Assembly: GCA_963662155.1 (NCBI GenBank)
Contig: OY759267.1
Coordinates: forward strand, 17,596,561 to 17,660,560
Reading direction: 5' to 3'
DNA from: Lamellibrachia columna
Lineage: Eukaryota; Annelida; Polychaeta; Sabellida; Siboglinidae
DNA length: 64,000 bases
The notes below the pieces were generated by a model. It was not told the origin of the DNA and did not search any database. It saw nothing but the letters and a program-made list of their open reading frames with translations. Shown here one piece after another: positions 11,170-24,030 of this stretch. How positions within the stretch are numbered: the first letter of the stretch is position 1; the number at the start of each line of letters is the position of its first letter. A program made the translations under genes and the position numbers.

Positions 11170-14100
11170 GGGGGGTGGGGGTGCTGGGTTCTGGGCCTTA
11201 CGTCTCGCTCAGCTAAGGATAGTGAAGTGCAACAAACAGCCTATCCTATCCAGGGGGTAGTGATCGCTGCTGTACCTGCAGCTTGCTGCTAGTGCGTGCA
11301 TATGGCCACTCCTACTCAACTGTTCCTGCGGCAACACCTTCAAGTGGTCCCCCTGTTTTCTTACTAAGTTTGCCGCAGGCACGACCGGGTACTCAGCGGT
11401 ATAACTGGGAATTGGGCAGACTGGGCTCATTGGCCTTGGTTGGCAGTCAGTCTGTCTTGTGGGAGTCTCGAGAGAGACAAAGGCTATGGGAGTAAACCCA
11501 GACAGAAAATCCGGAGTGGAGCCCCTAAAGCGGTCATATGTCAACTCTTGGAATCTTCCGCCAGCTCCTGCAGCCAAGCTAGTTCCAAACGTCGTGCTCT
11601 GCACTCCTTTGGATCCCACTAGTGAGGCCGAGAGAGGGGGGTTTTGTCGCTTGGGCAACCCAGGACCTCCATACATATCGCCCAGGCATGCGTCATGGAG
11701 AGTGTCACTCCATAGTCGCCACACAGCGACTGCACAACACGGAAAGCAACAGTTTACGGGTTATAAGTCTGTCTCGATTGGCGTAGAGAAACGGACGCCA
11801 CGGGTTGCCTTCGACGGTGGGAGAGTTCATTGTATCTCACTGGACAGGTACCCCACGCCTCAAGCCGGTCAGCCCCCGGTCAATTAAGGTGCTGTCCCGC
11901 CACGGTCCACCTGCTTCAGTGGGTGCTTGGAGCTTAGGGTCTTCGTCTGAGAAGTGGACTGAAATACTGCACCAGGCAAAACAAAGAACATGAAGATGCC
12001 AGCCCTTCGAATTGCAAGCTGGAACGTCAGGACCATGTGCCCTGACCTGTCGGATTATCTCACGAGGATTGAAAATGCAAGGAAGACAGCTATCATTGAC
12101 AGAGAGCTCAGTAGACTCAACGTTGACATCGCATCTCTTAAGGAGACACGCCTCGCAGCAAACGGATCACTGCCAGAAAAAGTCTACACCTTCTTCTGGC
12201 AAAAAAAACTACTCGATGAACCCCGTTTGCATGGAGTAGGGTTTGCCGTCAAGAACTCCCTGCTGAGCACAATCGAACCGCCAACAAATGGCACAGAACG
12301 CATGCTGTCCCTCCGCATGTCTACTGCATCAGGCTCAGTGAACTTGCTGAGCATATCCGCGCCAACACTGTGCTCCCCTCCGGAAGTCAAAGACCTGTTC
12401 TATGAAAAAGTCCACTCCATCATCAACAGTGTCCCCCACTCTGAACACTTGTTCTTTTTGGGGGACTTCAATGCCAGGGTCGGTGACAACCATGATTCAT
12501 GGCCTACCTGCCTTGGACATTATGGCACTGATAAAATGAAAGAAAACGGGCAGCGTCTGCTCGAGCTGTGCTCTTAATACAGCTGTGCTCTTAATAGAGG
12601 GTCTCATGGAAACACCCCAGATCCCATCGGTGGCATCAGTTGGACCTCGTCATTACCAGACGTGCTTCCCTCAACAGTGTGCTCAACACACGCAGCTTTC
12701 ACAGTGCGGACTGTAACACTGACCTCGCCCTGGTAGGCAGCAAGAAACTCCTGCCAAAGAAGATACACCACTCCAAACGGAAGTGCCGTCCTTGTATCAA
12801 CGCTGCCTATGCCTCAGTTCCTTCGTTCACTGAAAGATACCTCAATTCCCTTGAACAAGCTCTGCACAGCACACCCGGAGGAGGCGTTGCAACCACATGG
12901 TCACACGTCAGAGACAGTATCTACAATGCTGCCATGACAACGTTCGGCAAGCAGAGGAAAAGCAGTATATACTGGTTTGAGACTCGCCTGTCAGTCATGG
13001 AGCCTGTCATTGAAGCTAAGCACTCAGCACTGCTGAACTACCAGAAGAATCCCAACGTATCCGCACTTTCTGCTCTCAGAACAGCAAGATCCACAGCGCA
13101 AAGGACAGCTAGGAAATGCGCCAATGACTATTGGCAAAATCTTTGCGGCTGTATTCAAATGTCATCTGACACTGGCGACATCCGAGGGATGTATGAGGAC
13201 ATAAATATAGCTTTTGGACCTACCACCAAGAAAACTGCCCCGCTGAAGAGCAAAACAGGAGAAACCATCACAGATCCAAACAAGCAGATGGAACGGTGGG
13301 TAGAACACTATCTAGAACTCTCCCCCAGGGAAAATGTTTTCACCGAAACCGCCATCAACGCTGCTGAACCTTTGCCTGCCATGCGTGAGCTTGACGAACT
13401 GCCTTCAGAGAAAGAGTTCAGTGACGTCATAGACCGCCTGACAAACGGGACAGCCCCGGGAAGTAATTTCCCCAGAAATCATCAAGTGTGCCAAACCTGT
13501 GCTGCTCACCAAACTTCTCCGCCAGTGCTGGGAGGAGGGCATAATGTCTCAAGTCATGCGGGATGCCATAATCATAACCCTGTACAAGAATAAGGGTGAT
13601 TGCGGCGACTGTAACAACTACCGCGGTATCTCTCTGCTCAACATTGTAGGCAAAACCTTTGCGCGAGTCACCCTGAACAGACTGCAAAAGCTGGCAGAGC
13701 GAGTGTACCCCAAGGCTCAATGTGGCTTCCATCTTCCATCATCCTGCTGTACGGCAGTGAGACATGGACGACATATGCCAAGCAGGAGCATCGCCTCAAC
13801 ACATTTCACCTACGTTGCTTTGGCTTGTCCACTTGTGTCGTATGGAGGATGGCCGAATCCCAAAAGACATCCTCTACAGTGAGCTTAAAATAGGTTCCAG
13901 ACTAACAGGCCGTCCGATGCCTCGCTTCAAGGATGTGTGCAGACGTGATATGAAGGCCTGCAACAACAACATCAACACAACATCATGGGAAACAACTACT
14001 GTAGAAAGCGAGATATGGCATGAGAGAGTGCGTGAGGGGTGAAGGCCAGTGAGGAGAAGCGAAACACAACCTGGATGGAGGAGACAACAACGAAAGGATC

Positions 14101-14280
14101 GTGAAAACAGCGCACCAGTTCTACCATCGGTCTACATCTGCTGAATATGTGAAAAGGACTGTCATTCCAGAATTGGTCTGCACAGTCACAGCAGGCGCTG
14201 TGCCACCAACCACTGACTCTTCAGGCGCAGAACCTATTGTCTTTCGAGACGGGGAGACTTATATAAACATGTATACAGCA
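11170..14280 (+). mobile_element. Non-LTR retrotransposon LINE-C, internally deleted
   Basis: The element has a 5' region (about 11170-11985), an apurinic-type endonuclease, a partial reverse transcriptase and the C-terminal region, all in one orientation. The RT catalytic core is missing, so it cannot move by itself. No target duplication was identified. It resembles RTE-like LINEs often annotated as 'craniofacial development protein 2-like'; the clade call is tentative. Confidence 0.85.
11990..14205 (+). pseudogene. LINE-C endonuclease / reverse transcriptase, broken
   Basis: 11990-12577 encodes an APE-type endonuclease: RIASWNVRTM at the start, LKETRLA (the catalytic Glu block) and FFLGDFNARVG. 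A short duplication at about 12569-12595 and a frameshift follow. 12640-13593 resumes with LVITRRASLNSVLNTRSFHS, the end of the endonuclease and the linker. After another frameshift, 13499-13727 gives the start of the RT domain (NNYRGISLLNIVGKTFARV, then AQCGF). The sequence then jumps to the post-RT region (LLYGSETWTTYAKQEHRLNT in a shifted frame). This loses the segment with motifs A to C. A second small deletion follows before LCRMEDGRIPKDIL. A terminal Cys-His motif, CEKDCHSRIGLHSHSRRC, lies at about 14149-14202. Confidence 0.85.
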
Positions 14281-14499
14281 GTCGTGATACTGCTTGTGAA
14301 GTCTATCTCGACTACCACAGCAGAGGGGTCATTTAGTACATGTTTCTCTCTGTCAGTACCAATTTTTATATCATTGCATTGGATCCTTGTCCGATATCGC
14401 ATTACTTTTAAGATCTGTACAATTACCTATCAAGCACTTTCATCCAAGTAACCAGCATATTTACTTTCACTGCTCTATCATGCAAGACAGCCGAGACGA

Positions 14500-16095
14500 T
14501 TTAACAAGATTGCCCAGGCAAAGACCCAGATGGCAAGCGGGCAAGGAAACCATTGGCTTATCGAGAGTCCAACATTTTTAATCTATGTGTAATCCGCCCG
14601 CCTGAGATATGTGTCAACCTTGTAATTACACAATCTGTAGATAACGAGTACTTCCTGATATACTTTACTAATGCTACCTCATGTCCTCCAGTTCTATTAT
14701 CTTTCTTGAGTGAAAAAAATATTTCTATCAATATTTTTATGCCCATTCAATATCCTAAAAACTTAAATTTGATCTCCTCTAAACCGCCTTGTCTCTAGGG
14801 TTGTTAAACCACATTCTTTCAGTCGTTCTTCATAACTAAGGTCTCTCAGTTCTGGAATCATTTTAGTTGCTCTCCTCTGTATTATTTCAACCGTATCTTT
14901 ATACTTCTTGCGATATGGTCTCCATGCTTGTATACATTACTCTAAACGAGGCCAAACTATTGCTTTATACAGAGATATGATTAGCTTTGTTCCGTGTATG
15001 TTATATGTCTTCTAATCGACCCAAGAATTTGATTACCCTATGAAGCTGCAATACCACACTGCTCTGAAACTTTCATATCAGCACTTATTGTTAGTCCTTT
15101 TCTTTTACAGTAGTACCCAGAACAGTATCTCCCAGTTTACATCCAAGTTTCCGTGTCCTGTATGTAGGCATTTACATTTCCCAAAATTTAATAACATCTG
15201 CCATTTCTCAGGACATTTAACTAATTTGTCTAAATCGTTTCGTAATTGTTGTTTATCACCATCAGTGTTAACTCTTCGAAATACTTTTGTGTCATCATCA
15301 AATTTCAGTACGTTGCTCTTGTTATATAATCGTCCAAGTCATTGATATATATTAAGAATAATAAAGGTCATAATACTGATCCTTGTGATACCCCACTCAA
15401 GACTGATTTCCAGAAACCTCCCTATCTACTACAAAACGCTGTCTTCTGTCAGTCAGCTATTTTCTATCCAGTCGATTATGCCATCCACGATACCACGGGT
15501 GGGCTTTTAACTTAAGTAGTAATCTTTGATGTGGCGCTCTGTCAAAAGCCTTCTGAACATCTAAGTATATAACATCTACTGGCGATCCCTCGTCTATCCA
15601 CTTAGTGATTTCCTCCATAAAACATAGCATATTTGTTAAGCAAGACCTCGCTTTTAGGAATACATGTTGAGATGGATTTTAAAATATATGCCTAACAGGG
15701 AAGTCCACCATGTGGTCTTTAATAAACCTTTCTAATAATTAACAAATCAATTTAAACTCATTGGTCCGTAATTCTCTGATTTATTTTTCGAACCCCTTTT
15801 TAAATAATAGTATGATGTTTGCTTCTTTCCATTCATGTGATGTATTGTCCTTCATTGCCTTTATTTTCTGAGCTACGATTTCCGGAGTTACAATTAACTG
15901 CCCTAAATAGTCCAATTTAGCCTCCTGAAATTTAGCATCTGGAACTGTTAATGAACTAATATCCTCTCTGGTAAACACAGAACTGAAGTATCCATTTATG
16001 TCTTCCGCCATTAAAAAAATCTTGTGATATTGTATTTCCAGCTGCGTCTTCTAGTGGTCCCACTTTGTTCCGTACGTCTTGTTTACTCATGAAAA
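14500..16095 (-). mobile_element. Antisense non-LTR retrotransposon LINE-B, 5'-truncated
   Basis: Reading in reverse, the copy starts near 16095 upstream of the RT, passes through the RT and ends at about 14595 with a VDTYLRRA-like C-terminus, followed by 3' UTR to about 14500. Part of it is duplicated at 1793-2026 plus 3407-3525, and its 3' UTR recurs at 25568-25668, so the family has at least three copies in the window. Confidence 0.85.
14558..16030 (-). pseudogene. LINE-B reverse transcriptase, inactivated
   Basis: The N-terminal block MAEDINGYFSSVFTREDISS lies at 16011-15952, and VTPEIVAQKIKAMKD follows. An RT motif B block SVLSGVSQGSVL then a stop then PLLFLIYINDLDD lies at about 15415-15330. 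Motif C appears as LKFDDDTKVFRRV near 15300, so the usual FADD is FDDD: the aspartates remain, but the Ala is replaced. The C-terminal EIFFSLKKDNRTGGHEVALV lies at about 14734-14675. Stops and small deletions break the frame throughout. Confidence 0.82.
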
Positions 16096-16344
16096 CTATA
16101 TTTGAAGACATTGCCTTATGAGAATATCACGATAATCAGCATTTTGCAAAAATAGTGATTGACAAAATATAGGAATGCGTTTATGCATACATTTATGAAA
16201 AAATTAAAACTATCAGCGCGTGAAAATGTCTTCAATTTTGAGTAGGTTGAGATATTTATATTTCTATGTATAGGTTCCGTGTGTGATTTGTATTATACAT
16301 TTAGTTATATTATATATTTATTGAATTATAATATTATTATATAT

Positions 16345-16427
16345 TTATTGCTAGCGAGATGAATATCATTTATATAGAGAGTAAACAAAAGGGGACCTAG
16401 CATTGACCCCTGTGGGACACCTGTTGC
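16345..16427 (-). mobile_element. Short antisense LINE-F reverse transcriptase fragment
   Basis: In reverse, 83 bases read ATGVPQGSMLGPLLFTLYIN followed by DIHLASN without a stop. This is RT motif B and the following strand. It differs from LINE-A, B and D at this place and has no flanking LINE sequence, so it is a tiny fragment. Confidence 0.8.
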
Positions 16428-16620
16428 CATGGGCGTCCACAGGGGGTGGCAAGGTGCCCCCTGGATGTGGAATTTGTTTCGGACGTATATTCGTGAGCTT
16501 AAAGTATTATGTTAACTTTATATCTTATATAGTTAATGTTCAAGCTTTTTGAATATCATATTGTGATCTATGTGATCAGATGTGTGCTTCCACATCAATT
16601 TATACTAAGCTACGCCCCTG
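16428..16620. mobile_element. Possible small hAT-like MITE
   Basis: The left end CATGGGCGTCCA and the reverse complement of the right end CAGGGGCGTAG resemble a degenerate hAT terminal pair, 193 bp apart. No 8-bp duplication was found, and the LINE-F fragment stops exactly at its left edge. Confidence 0.35.
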
Positions 16621-16995
16621 CATATGATAATAAATTGTCCAGGAAATGGTAATCGTTTCATGCCCGACAAAACTAAGGCTAGTTCGAGCAAGCGAGAATA
16701 CATCGTTGGACAGGTAGACAGATCATTTATCGGTAAATGTGACGCATCGCGGCGATTCCTTTGCCTATTTCCTATTTCCTACCTCTAGGAAGTGGTTAAT
16801 GGACGCTAACCTCCAGGGGTGACCGTATCTGTGAACGATAGGGCACAAGCTACTAATACAAAAGAATGTCTACATTGGAACTGAATACCCATTTAATATT
16901 CCGCACTGATGGGATCGACCGTCGTATCGACCAGAAGGTGTAGGCGGTGAAGTCAAGCGTTTTCAGCGCTGTGTAAGAACATGCATTTTCTTGTT

Positions 16996-16996
16996 T

Positions 16997-17049
<53 letters not shown>

Positions 17050-17150
17050 CACACGCACGAACGTACGTACGTATGTATGTATGTATGTATTTACGCATGT
17101 ACGTATGTACGTGCGTGCATGCGTGCGTGCGTGCGTGCGTGCGTGCGTGT
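16996..17150. repeat. Inverted tetranucleotide tract (GCAC)n ... (GTGC)n
   Basis: (GCAC)n at about 17000-17050 and (GTGC)n at about 17108-17148 are reverse complements separated by a GTAT-rich spacer, so the tract can fold into a hairpin of about 40 bp. Confidence 0.9.
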
Positions 17151-18047
17151 GTATCCTATGTGCTAGGTAAATGAGACAATTACAATCAGAGAGACGCACA
17201 TAAAATGCAGCCGTTCTTAGTAGTCTAGCGGGCATGACGTATGTCTGCTTGAACAGGCACTAATGATCCGACATCCAGACACATTATTGTACTTTTGTTA
17301 AAAAAAACATATTTATAATGCACAATCAGATTAAAAAAAGGACCTTCGGGTAGGTACGTGAGACAAGTGACTGAGCGGAGACAGACGTTTCAACTTGGTA
17401 CGTGTTGGGTGCCTGCGTCGGCTTCATGTGGGTCTTGACAGGTTGTCACTTCGCGTGCGCGCCTATATTAATTTTGTCTCGGCTTACCGGCGCTATAAAC
17501 ATTGCTCGTCCTTTCCACTCGCTTGGCGTCGGTTTGCCAAACTGTAAACATGTCAGTCGCATTTGTTACGCAGCCATATTTAGGTGTACTCTGTCTGTGT
17601 GTGTGTCAACTGCGAAGTTCGCGGAATTCAATTATTGCTGCAGCTAAGCGATAGGGATCTGGCTTTCTAGAGTAGTATCTTTGCAACGCAAACACAGGAG
17701 GATCTCCCATCATCGAGTTTGTGGCAGTAAATGTATTCAATGCTGTCTTTATCAAGCGTGGTGATAATAAGGTTATTGATCGCATATGGACTTGGTTCCG
17801 GATATTTGAACATTCCAGCCGGAGGCTGTGTGATCGTTTGCTTGCAATAGTAACGTTCATTCCATCGTGCTCATGCCCTTGATTTGCTGCCACAATCTAT
17901 ATCAGTTCTTTCTGTGGAGCTTAACCACGAATATAGATGGATGGTTTCAAACATAGTTTCGGGAGTCATTACTGATCAGCAATAAAATAAGCAAAATAGT
18001 TATCAAACTACATATTAGACCCACACGGAGTTATGTTATTTCAGTAA
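17151..18047. other. No recognised feature
   Basis: Unique-looking DNA. Frames up to about 95 codons exist but show no motif, start context or splice structure I can support. Confidence 0.5.
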
Positions 18048-18250
18048 CAGTTGGCCAAAATGTTCATTTATTATTATCTCTAGTCACAAATAAAATTGAA
18101 ATTTTGCTATCTCGAAAGCACTACCCTAACCAAATTTCTTTCATTATAAGTTGGCCAATATGTTAATTTGTTATGAATATCGTGAAATTCATGCCGGACA
18201 AAAATTGAGGTTTTGCTATCTTGAAATCACACTCCAAAAAAGATTTTCTG
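18048..18250. repeat. Diverged tandem duplication, about 100-bp unit, 2 copies
   Basis: Both units begin AGTTGGCCAA and contain TTTTGCTATCT followed by GAAA. The first runs about 18048-18145 and the second about 18150-18250. Identity is moderate, so the event is old. Confidence 0.75.
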
Positions 18251-19004
18251 TGACAAATCTACAACAGAAATTATCCGCAAGAGGCCGCCACCAACGTTAT
18301 ATTACGTGGGAGTATCGTGCGCAGACCGATGCGCAGTTAGGTTGATTTCTGGGTAGGCGTCTACTTTAACAGCCAGATTCTCTAGGCTCCTTTGTGTATT
18401 ATTTCAAACTTTCAAACACTGTCATTCCCTGTTCTATGGAATCAATACATAGTTCTCTCTCGGTGTTGAGAAATCATAGTGTGTCTAATATATATTACTA
18501 TCACCATGGTTGGTTCTAGAGTAAATACTATTTCAGTCATAAAACCCTGCATTCTCATGTTAATTCACTCTGTCCATAAAATTATTTAGAATCCATCGTT
18601 ATAACACATTCCTCCATACACACCTATGTTTTTGTCTTGAAACATATTCACGCTGAAAGCATTTATGCAATCAATAGGTAAATTGCTCCAAGACCCCAGA
18701 CAAACATCTCTGTCCCAAGTTTGTATCTTTCAATGTCCTACCAACTGCCTATGCCACGGAATAATGGGTTGTTCCCAGCTTGTCTGCACCGGAAGTGCAT
18801 ATGCGCACATGGGTGGGTCCAACCACGCGCTTATATATAATTTTCTCTGACGATTTGTTACTAATTAAATCCGTTTTAAATGCGACAGATACCATAAGAT
18901 GGAAGCGTAAACAAGATACCGCTTGCAATTAATGTATTTCGCGTCTCTCGCACGGGTTGTTTTTGTTAGCAACATTAATTCGGCCGGAGCGTGCTCGCTG
19001 ACAC
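18251..19004. other. No recognised feature
   Basis: No coding or repeat signal that I can support. Confidence 0.5.
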
Positions 19005-20101
<1,097 letters not shown>

Positions 20102-22553
20102 GGGCATTCCATGCCCAACCAACCAAAAACAGGGTGAAATTTATATGACCACCTTAAATTTTGATGAAATTTGGTGTGTTAGTTGATGTTCATGAGACAA
20201 TGTTCCCACCCAAATTTCAGGTCAATATGTCCTTCCTTTCCGGAGACAGAGGTCATCAAAATTTTACCCGACTTTCTTTGACTATCTGACGACCTTCCAG
20301 GTGTTATAACTCCTCTCCTAGGTAACTTACAGATGTGATGTTGGTGTCGTTTTAAAGCTCTGATAAATGTATATCTGTGTTGACAATATAACACAAACAC
20401 GAATGTTAAAAACATGGTGTTTTTTTAATCTTTGATCTTTGGCCTGACCTAGCAAAAATCACGTAACCTCAGATTTCGTTGATTTTTTCTATGTTGAAGC
20501 ATACATATTTGGCAATAACCACTTAAAGTTTTATCATGTGCATTGCAATACTTTAGGAGTTATGGCATTTTAAATGCACCATCATATCACGTCACTCAAG
20601 TGGAGTGGTAAGAACTAAATTAGTCAGTATGCAAATGGGGGCTGCCTTCCTAGAATGTGCTGTATTTTGTTCTCTGCATATTCTCTGCCCATAAGGTAAT
20701 TATCTGTATCTGGTGGTGTACTTAATGTTTGTATAAATAGTATGATGATCTGTAGCTAGCGGAGACATCAAATTAACATTTTGTATACCTGATTTTTGTG
20801 GTAAATCACACGTACAGGATACCTCTTTGGACTGCCACCTCCAGAAGTGCAATAAGTGTCCATGTATTGAGGTATTTCAAGAACTGCTGCTCAATGCTCA
20901 GCGCATTTGACAAAATTGAATACCGAAAGTGGACCACAACAGACAGATCAACATTAGAAACCATCCATCAGTCAGTTGATGAATTCATTCAAAGTTTCAC
21001 TGAACATCTCCAACATATCCTTCCTGATTTCATTGCGAAAGTACAAACATCATACTATCAAGACCTGCGAGACAACATGCTAGGTGAAAAGGAGATACTT
21101 GTTGTGGGTCATTGTGCAGAAAATTTCACTTTTGTAATGCAAGATGAGGTCCAGTCATATCACTGGAACAATGATCAACTTCCATCCACCCATTTGCTTG
21201 TTACTGGTTGGAGAACGGAGCGTCAAAGCACGTGTCATATGAGTGCCTGACACATGACACCTTTACAGTCCATCTGTTTCTATAACATCTTCTGAAGTTC
21301 CTCGAGGAGATGTTCGGAGAGAAGCCAAAGAAAGTGTTCTATTTCTCAGATGGTTGTGCAGGTCAATACAAGAACTGTAAGAACTTCATGAGCTTGTGCC
21401 ACCATTCTGTGGACTTTGGAGTGTTCCATCCTTAAATGTTGAATACTTCACTGTCAGAGGCTGGGAAGCTGAGGGAAACTGCTTGAGAGCCGCTTTGCAA
21501 AGGTGCAGACAGTGTCATTTTTCAAAGTAAAAGTGAGTTAATTCTCGACAAGTACACAAACCCGACAGGAAACCGTGACAGCTGAAGAACATGTCATCAG
21601 GTTTGAAGAGGTGAAGGGTTACGTCACAGTTCAGTATGATAGATGGTGGTGGTTTGGAATGGTCACGTCCCTGGATCAGAAAGATAGAGAGGTGGCTATT
21701 AACTTTCTCCATCCTCGTGGCCCAGCCAGATCACTCACTTACCCAGAGCGACCTGATAACCTGGTGGTAGGCATGGGGGATATCCTAACCACTGTTAACC
21801 CTATCACAGCAATTGGAAGAACATATACATTGAAGAAAGAGCACGAGTGTCTAATGTACTGGAGGAATTGCTTCAACGGAAGAACAGAGAAACCACACAT
21901 TCATTATGTGTGTAAAAAGGTGAGATAACAATTTGTTAATAATCCGGAAAAAAAATTAATTTGTGATCTTGAACACTGTCACTGAAAAGGGAATTGCTGT
22001 CAAAGTATTGGAATGTGGAAGTTCAAATTGTCAACAATTATTGCCAGGTATGTGTGCTACAATATATACAAATTTCATGAAAATCGGAGGTTCCACGGCT
22101 TTTGCAAGGTCAAGTCAAAGGTAAAACGTTTTTAAAAACAAAGATAGACACAAGTGTCTATCTTTGTATGCTATAAAACACGATTTAGCATTTACAATTT
22201 CATAACTCCTACAGTATTGGAATGCGCATGATCAAACGTTCAATGATTATTGCCAAACAGATATGCTTCTTTTTTGGTTTAATTGTCTACACAGATAGAC
22301 ACTTATAAGAGCTTTAAAATGACACCAACATCACATATGTAGGTTATCTAGGAGAGGAGTTATAGCACATGGAAGGTCGTGAAGTAGTCAAGGTCGGGTG
22401 AACAATTTATGACATCTATCTCTGGAAAGGAAGGTCAGATTGAACTGAAATTTGGGTGTTAGCATGGACTCATGAACACAAACCAACACACCAAGTTTCA
22501 TCAAAATCTAAGACGGTAATGTCAATTCTTGATTGGTTTGATATGGAATGCCC
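20102..22553 (+). mobile_element. DNA transposon with long inverted repeats, superfamily unassigned
   Basis: The left end GGGCATTCCATGCCC and the right end, whose reverse complement reads GGGCATTCCATATC, open imperfect inverted repeats. These extend about 400 bases inward (left to about 20580; right from about 22190) and include shared blocks such as ATAACTCCTCTCCTAG and GATGTTGGTGTC. ATTA lies at both outer edges (20096-20099 and 22555-22558), a possible 4-bp target duplication. A second, partial direct copy of part of the right repeat lies at about 21965-22080. A decayed transposase-like gene sits between the arms. Confidence 0.8.
20798..21928 (+). pseudogene. Transposase-like gene of the 20-22.5 kb element, broken
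   Basis: 20798-21250 is open and includes ILVVGHCAENFTFVMQDEVQ followed by SYHWNND. After a stop and frameshift, about 21294-21434 encodes FLEEMFGEKPKKVFYFSDGC then AGQYKNCKNFMSLCHH. After more breaks, 21575-21928 encodes a basic-aromatic domain (YVTVQYDRWWWFGMV, then NFLHPRGPARSL). I recognise these blocks from uncharacterised proteins repeated in many invertebrate genomes. In those, the first block normally has Asp where this copy has His (VGH), which would remove a putative catalytic acid. The transposase role is inferred from the flanking inverted repeats, not from a named family. Confidence 0.65.
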
Positions 22554-22858
22554 CATTAGCTTATTTAAGATATGATTGTTATTTAACAACACAGAGAACG
22601 TTAGAGTGTTAAAGTGATTGATACATTTCTAGGCAGGAAGGTCTGTCTGGGAGATTCGCTTGCAAACAGTACCAGGCTGACTGAATTCGTCCCAATTCTA
22701 TTGCACCATTACAAAAACAGCTATTACATAAACAAGGTGATTTAGCTAGTGGTCCAATTGTAACGTCATTGTGCGCGTAAACATGTGACGTAATTCCGCG
22801 GTTGTTTATCGCATGGGCCTAATAACAGCGGAGAACATTTCGAGAAGATGCTGCCACG

Positions 22859-23098
22859 ATGGTTCGCGTTGTCGTGATTTCTTCCAGCAGCGTCCCTTCA
22901 TTCATAGCCGATCTGTCACAACCCATCTTTGCGCCACATCAATGTCGTTGCTGGCATTTGATCGATGATGATTGTCCGAGGAATGCTGATCGTAAAACTG
23001 CAGCGTTTACTGTACATTTGCTAGCAATATTTGGGGTTAATTGGCGCCCGGAAACGTTGCATGTCGCAGACAGAAGACGATGCTTGCAAAGCATAAAG
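22859..23098 (+). CDS. Weak candidate coding exon, unknown product
   Basis: An ATG opens 80 codons (start MVRVVVISSSSVPSF) ending exactly at a possible splice donor, AAAG/GTAGGC, in phase 0. The protein has no domain I recognise. The GC is higher than the surroundings and there is no repeat match, but an 80-codon frame can arise by chance. Confidence 0.2.
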
Positions 23099-23621
23099 GT
23101 AGGCATGATTACATTCATGTATCAGACGGGACGCCTTTGTGCACGGAAGTAACATCTAGACGGAGACGTATGCATCTGCGATATGCTACTTCCTGCTAGC
23201 GCTGTCTAATGTCTTGTGCACATGAACTTTAATATTTGTGGAAAAACACTTCCCAATATTTCAAGAAGTTTTTCTTTGTACCAGATGCATCATCAAGTAT
23301 AATGTGCGATCCGGTGAAATCAGCATCTAACAATAATCGAACTAGCGTATGTTTGTTCTCATTTTCCTCCTAGACGGCTTGCACCTCGGGCGCCAAACAT
23401 TCAGTGATTAATCTACGACCCCACGAATGAAACGTAACGCCTTTATTTTTTTTAATTTGAAATACCCCGTATATCAAGGGTTCTTAGTGGTCTTTATGGT
23501 AAATCAAATGTTCGCTACGTAAAACGTAACTTCCAACAATCGCAGAAACCAGATGGCGAATACTTCGGTACGTAAACCGTTTGAGAGCACGTAGCGCCAT
23601 CTGGGCGGTTTATATTAATTA
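23099..23621. other. No recognised feature
   Basis: No supportable gene or repeat. Confidence 0.5.
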
Positions 23622-23735
23622 TAGTATAAAGCACGCACATGAGGTCACAGACCGAGGGCCAATACAAAATAAAAAGATAGTATAAAGCACGCTCATGAGG
23701 TCACAGACCGAGGGCCAATACATAATAAAAAGATA
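23622..23735. repeat. 57-bp tandem duplication, 2 copies
   Basis: Two near-identical units starting AGTATAAAGCACGC and ending AAAAAGATA, differing at two or three bases. A recent duplication. Confidence 0.9.
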
Positions 23736-24030
23736 TTCTACTATTCTACAACCAACGCAAGTATCCATGAGTCTAAATTCACGCGACCTCCAACAGTTTG
23801 AACATGAGTATTGCATCACGTGCATGACGCAGTCGTTTCTGGTAATACGTTTGACGGTGCCTTAAACAATCTCGAGCGTATTGATGACATGTTGGCCTGA
23901 GGCATTTGGTAAACATTGACTGTTACATATGAACTACCAAGTTATCCCGTCCGGGGATGGTCATTTTTGCTAGTGATTGTAATGCAATGTAGTAACAAGT
24001 TGCTTCTAATCAGAACTATTGAGATTTACT

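Noticed and set aside
11459..11887. Separate host gene of 142 codons upstream of LINE-C
   Set aside because: It lies directly before the endonuclease in the same orientation and is best explained as LINE-C 5' region; no host motif is present.
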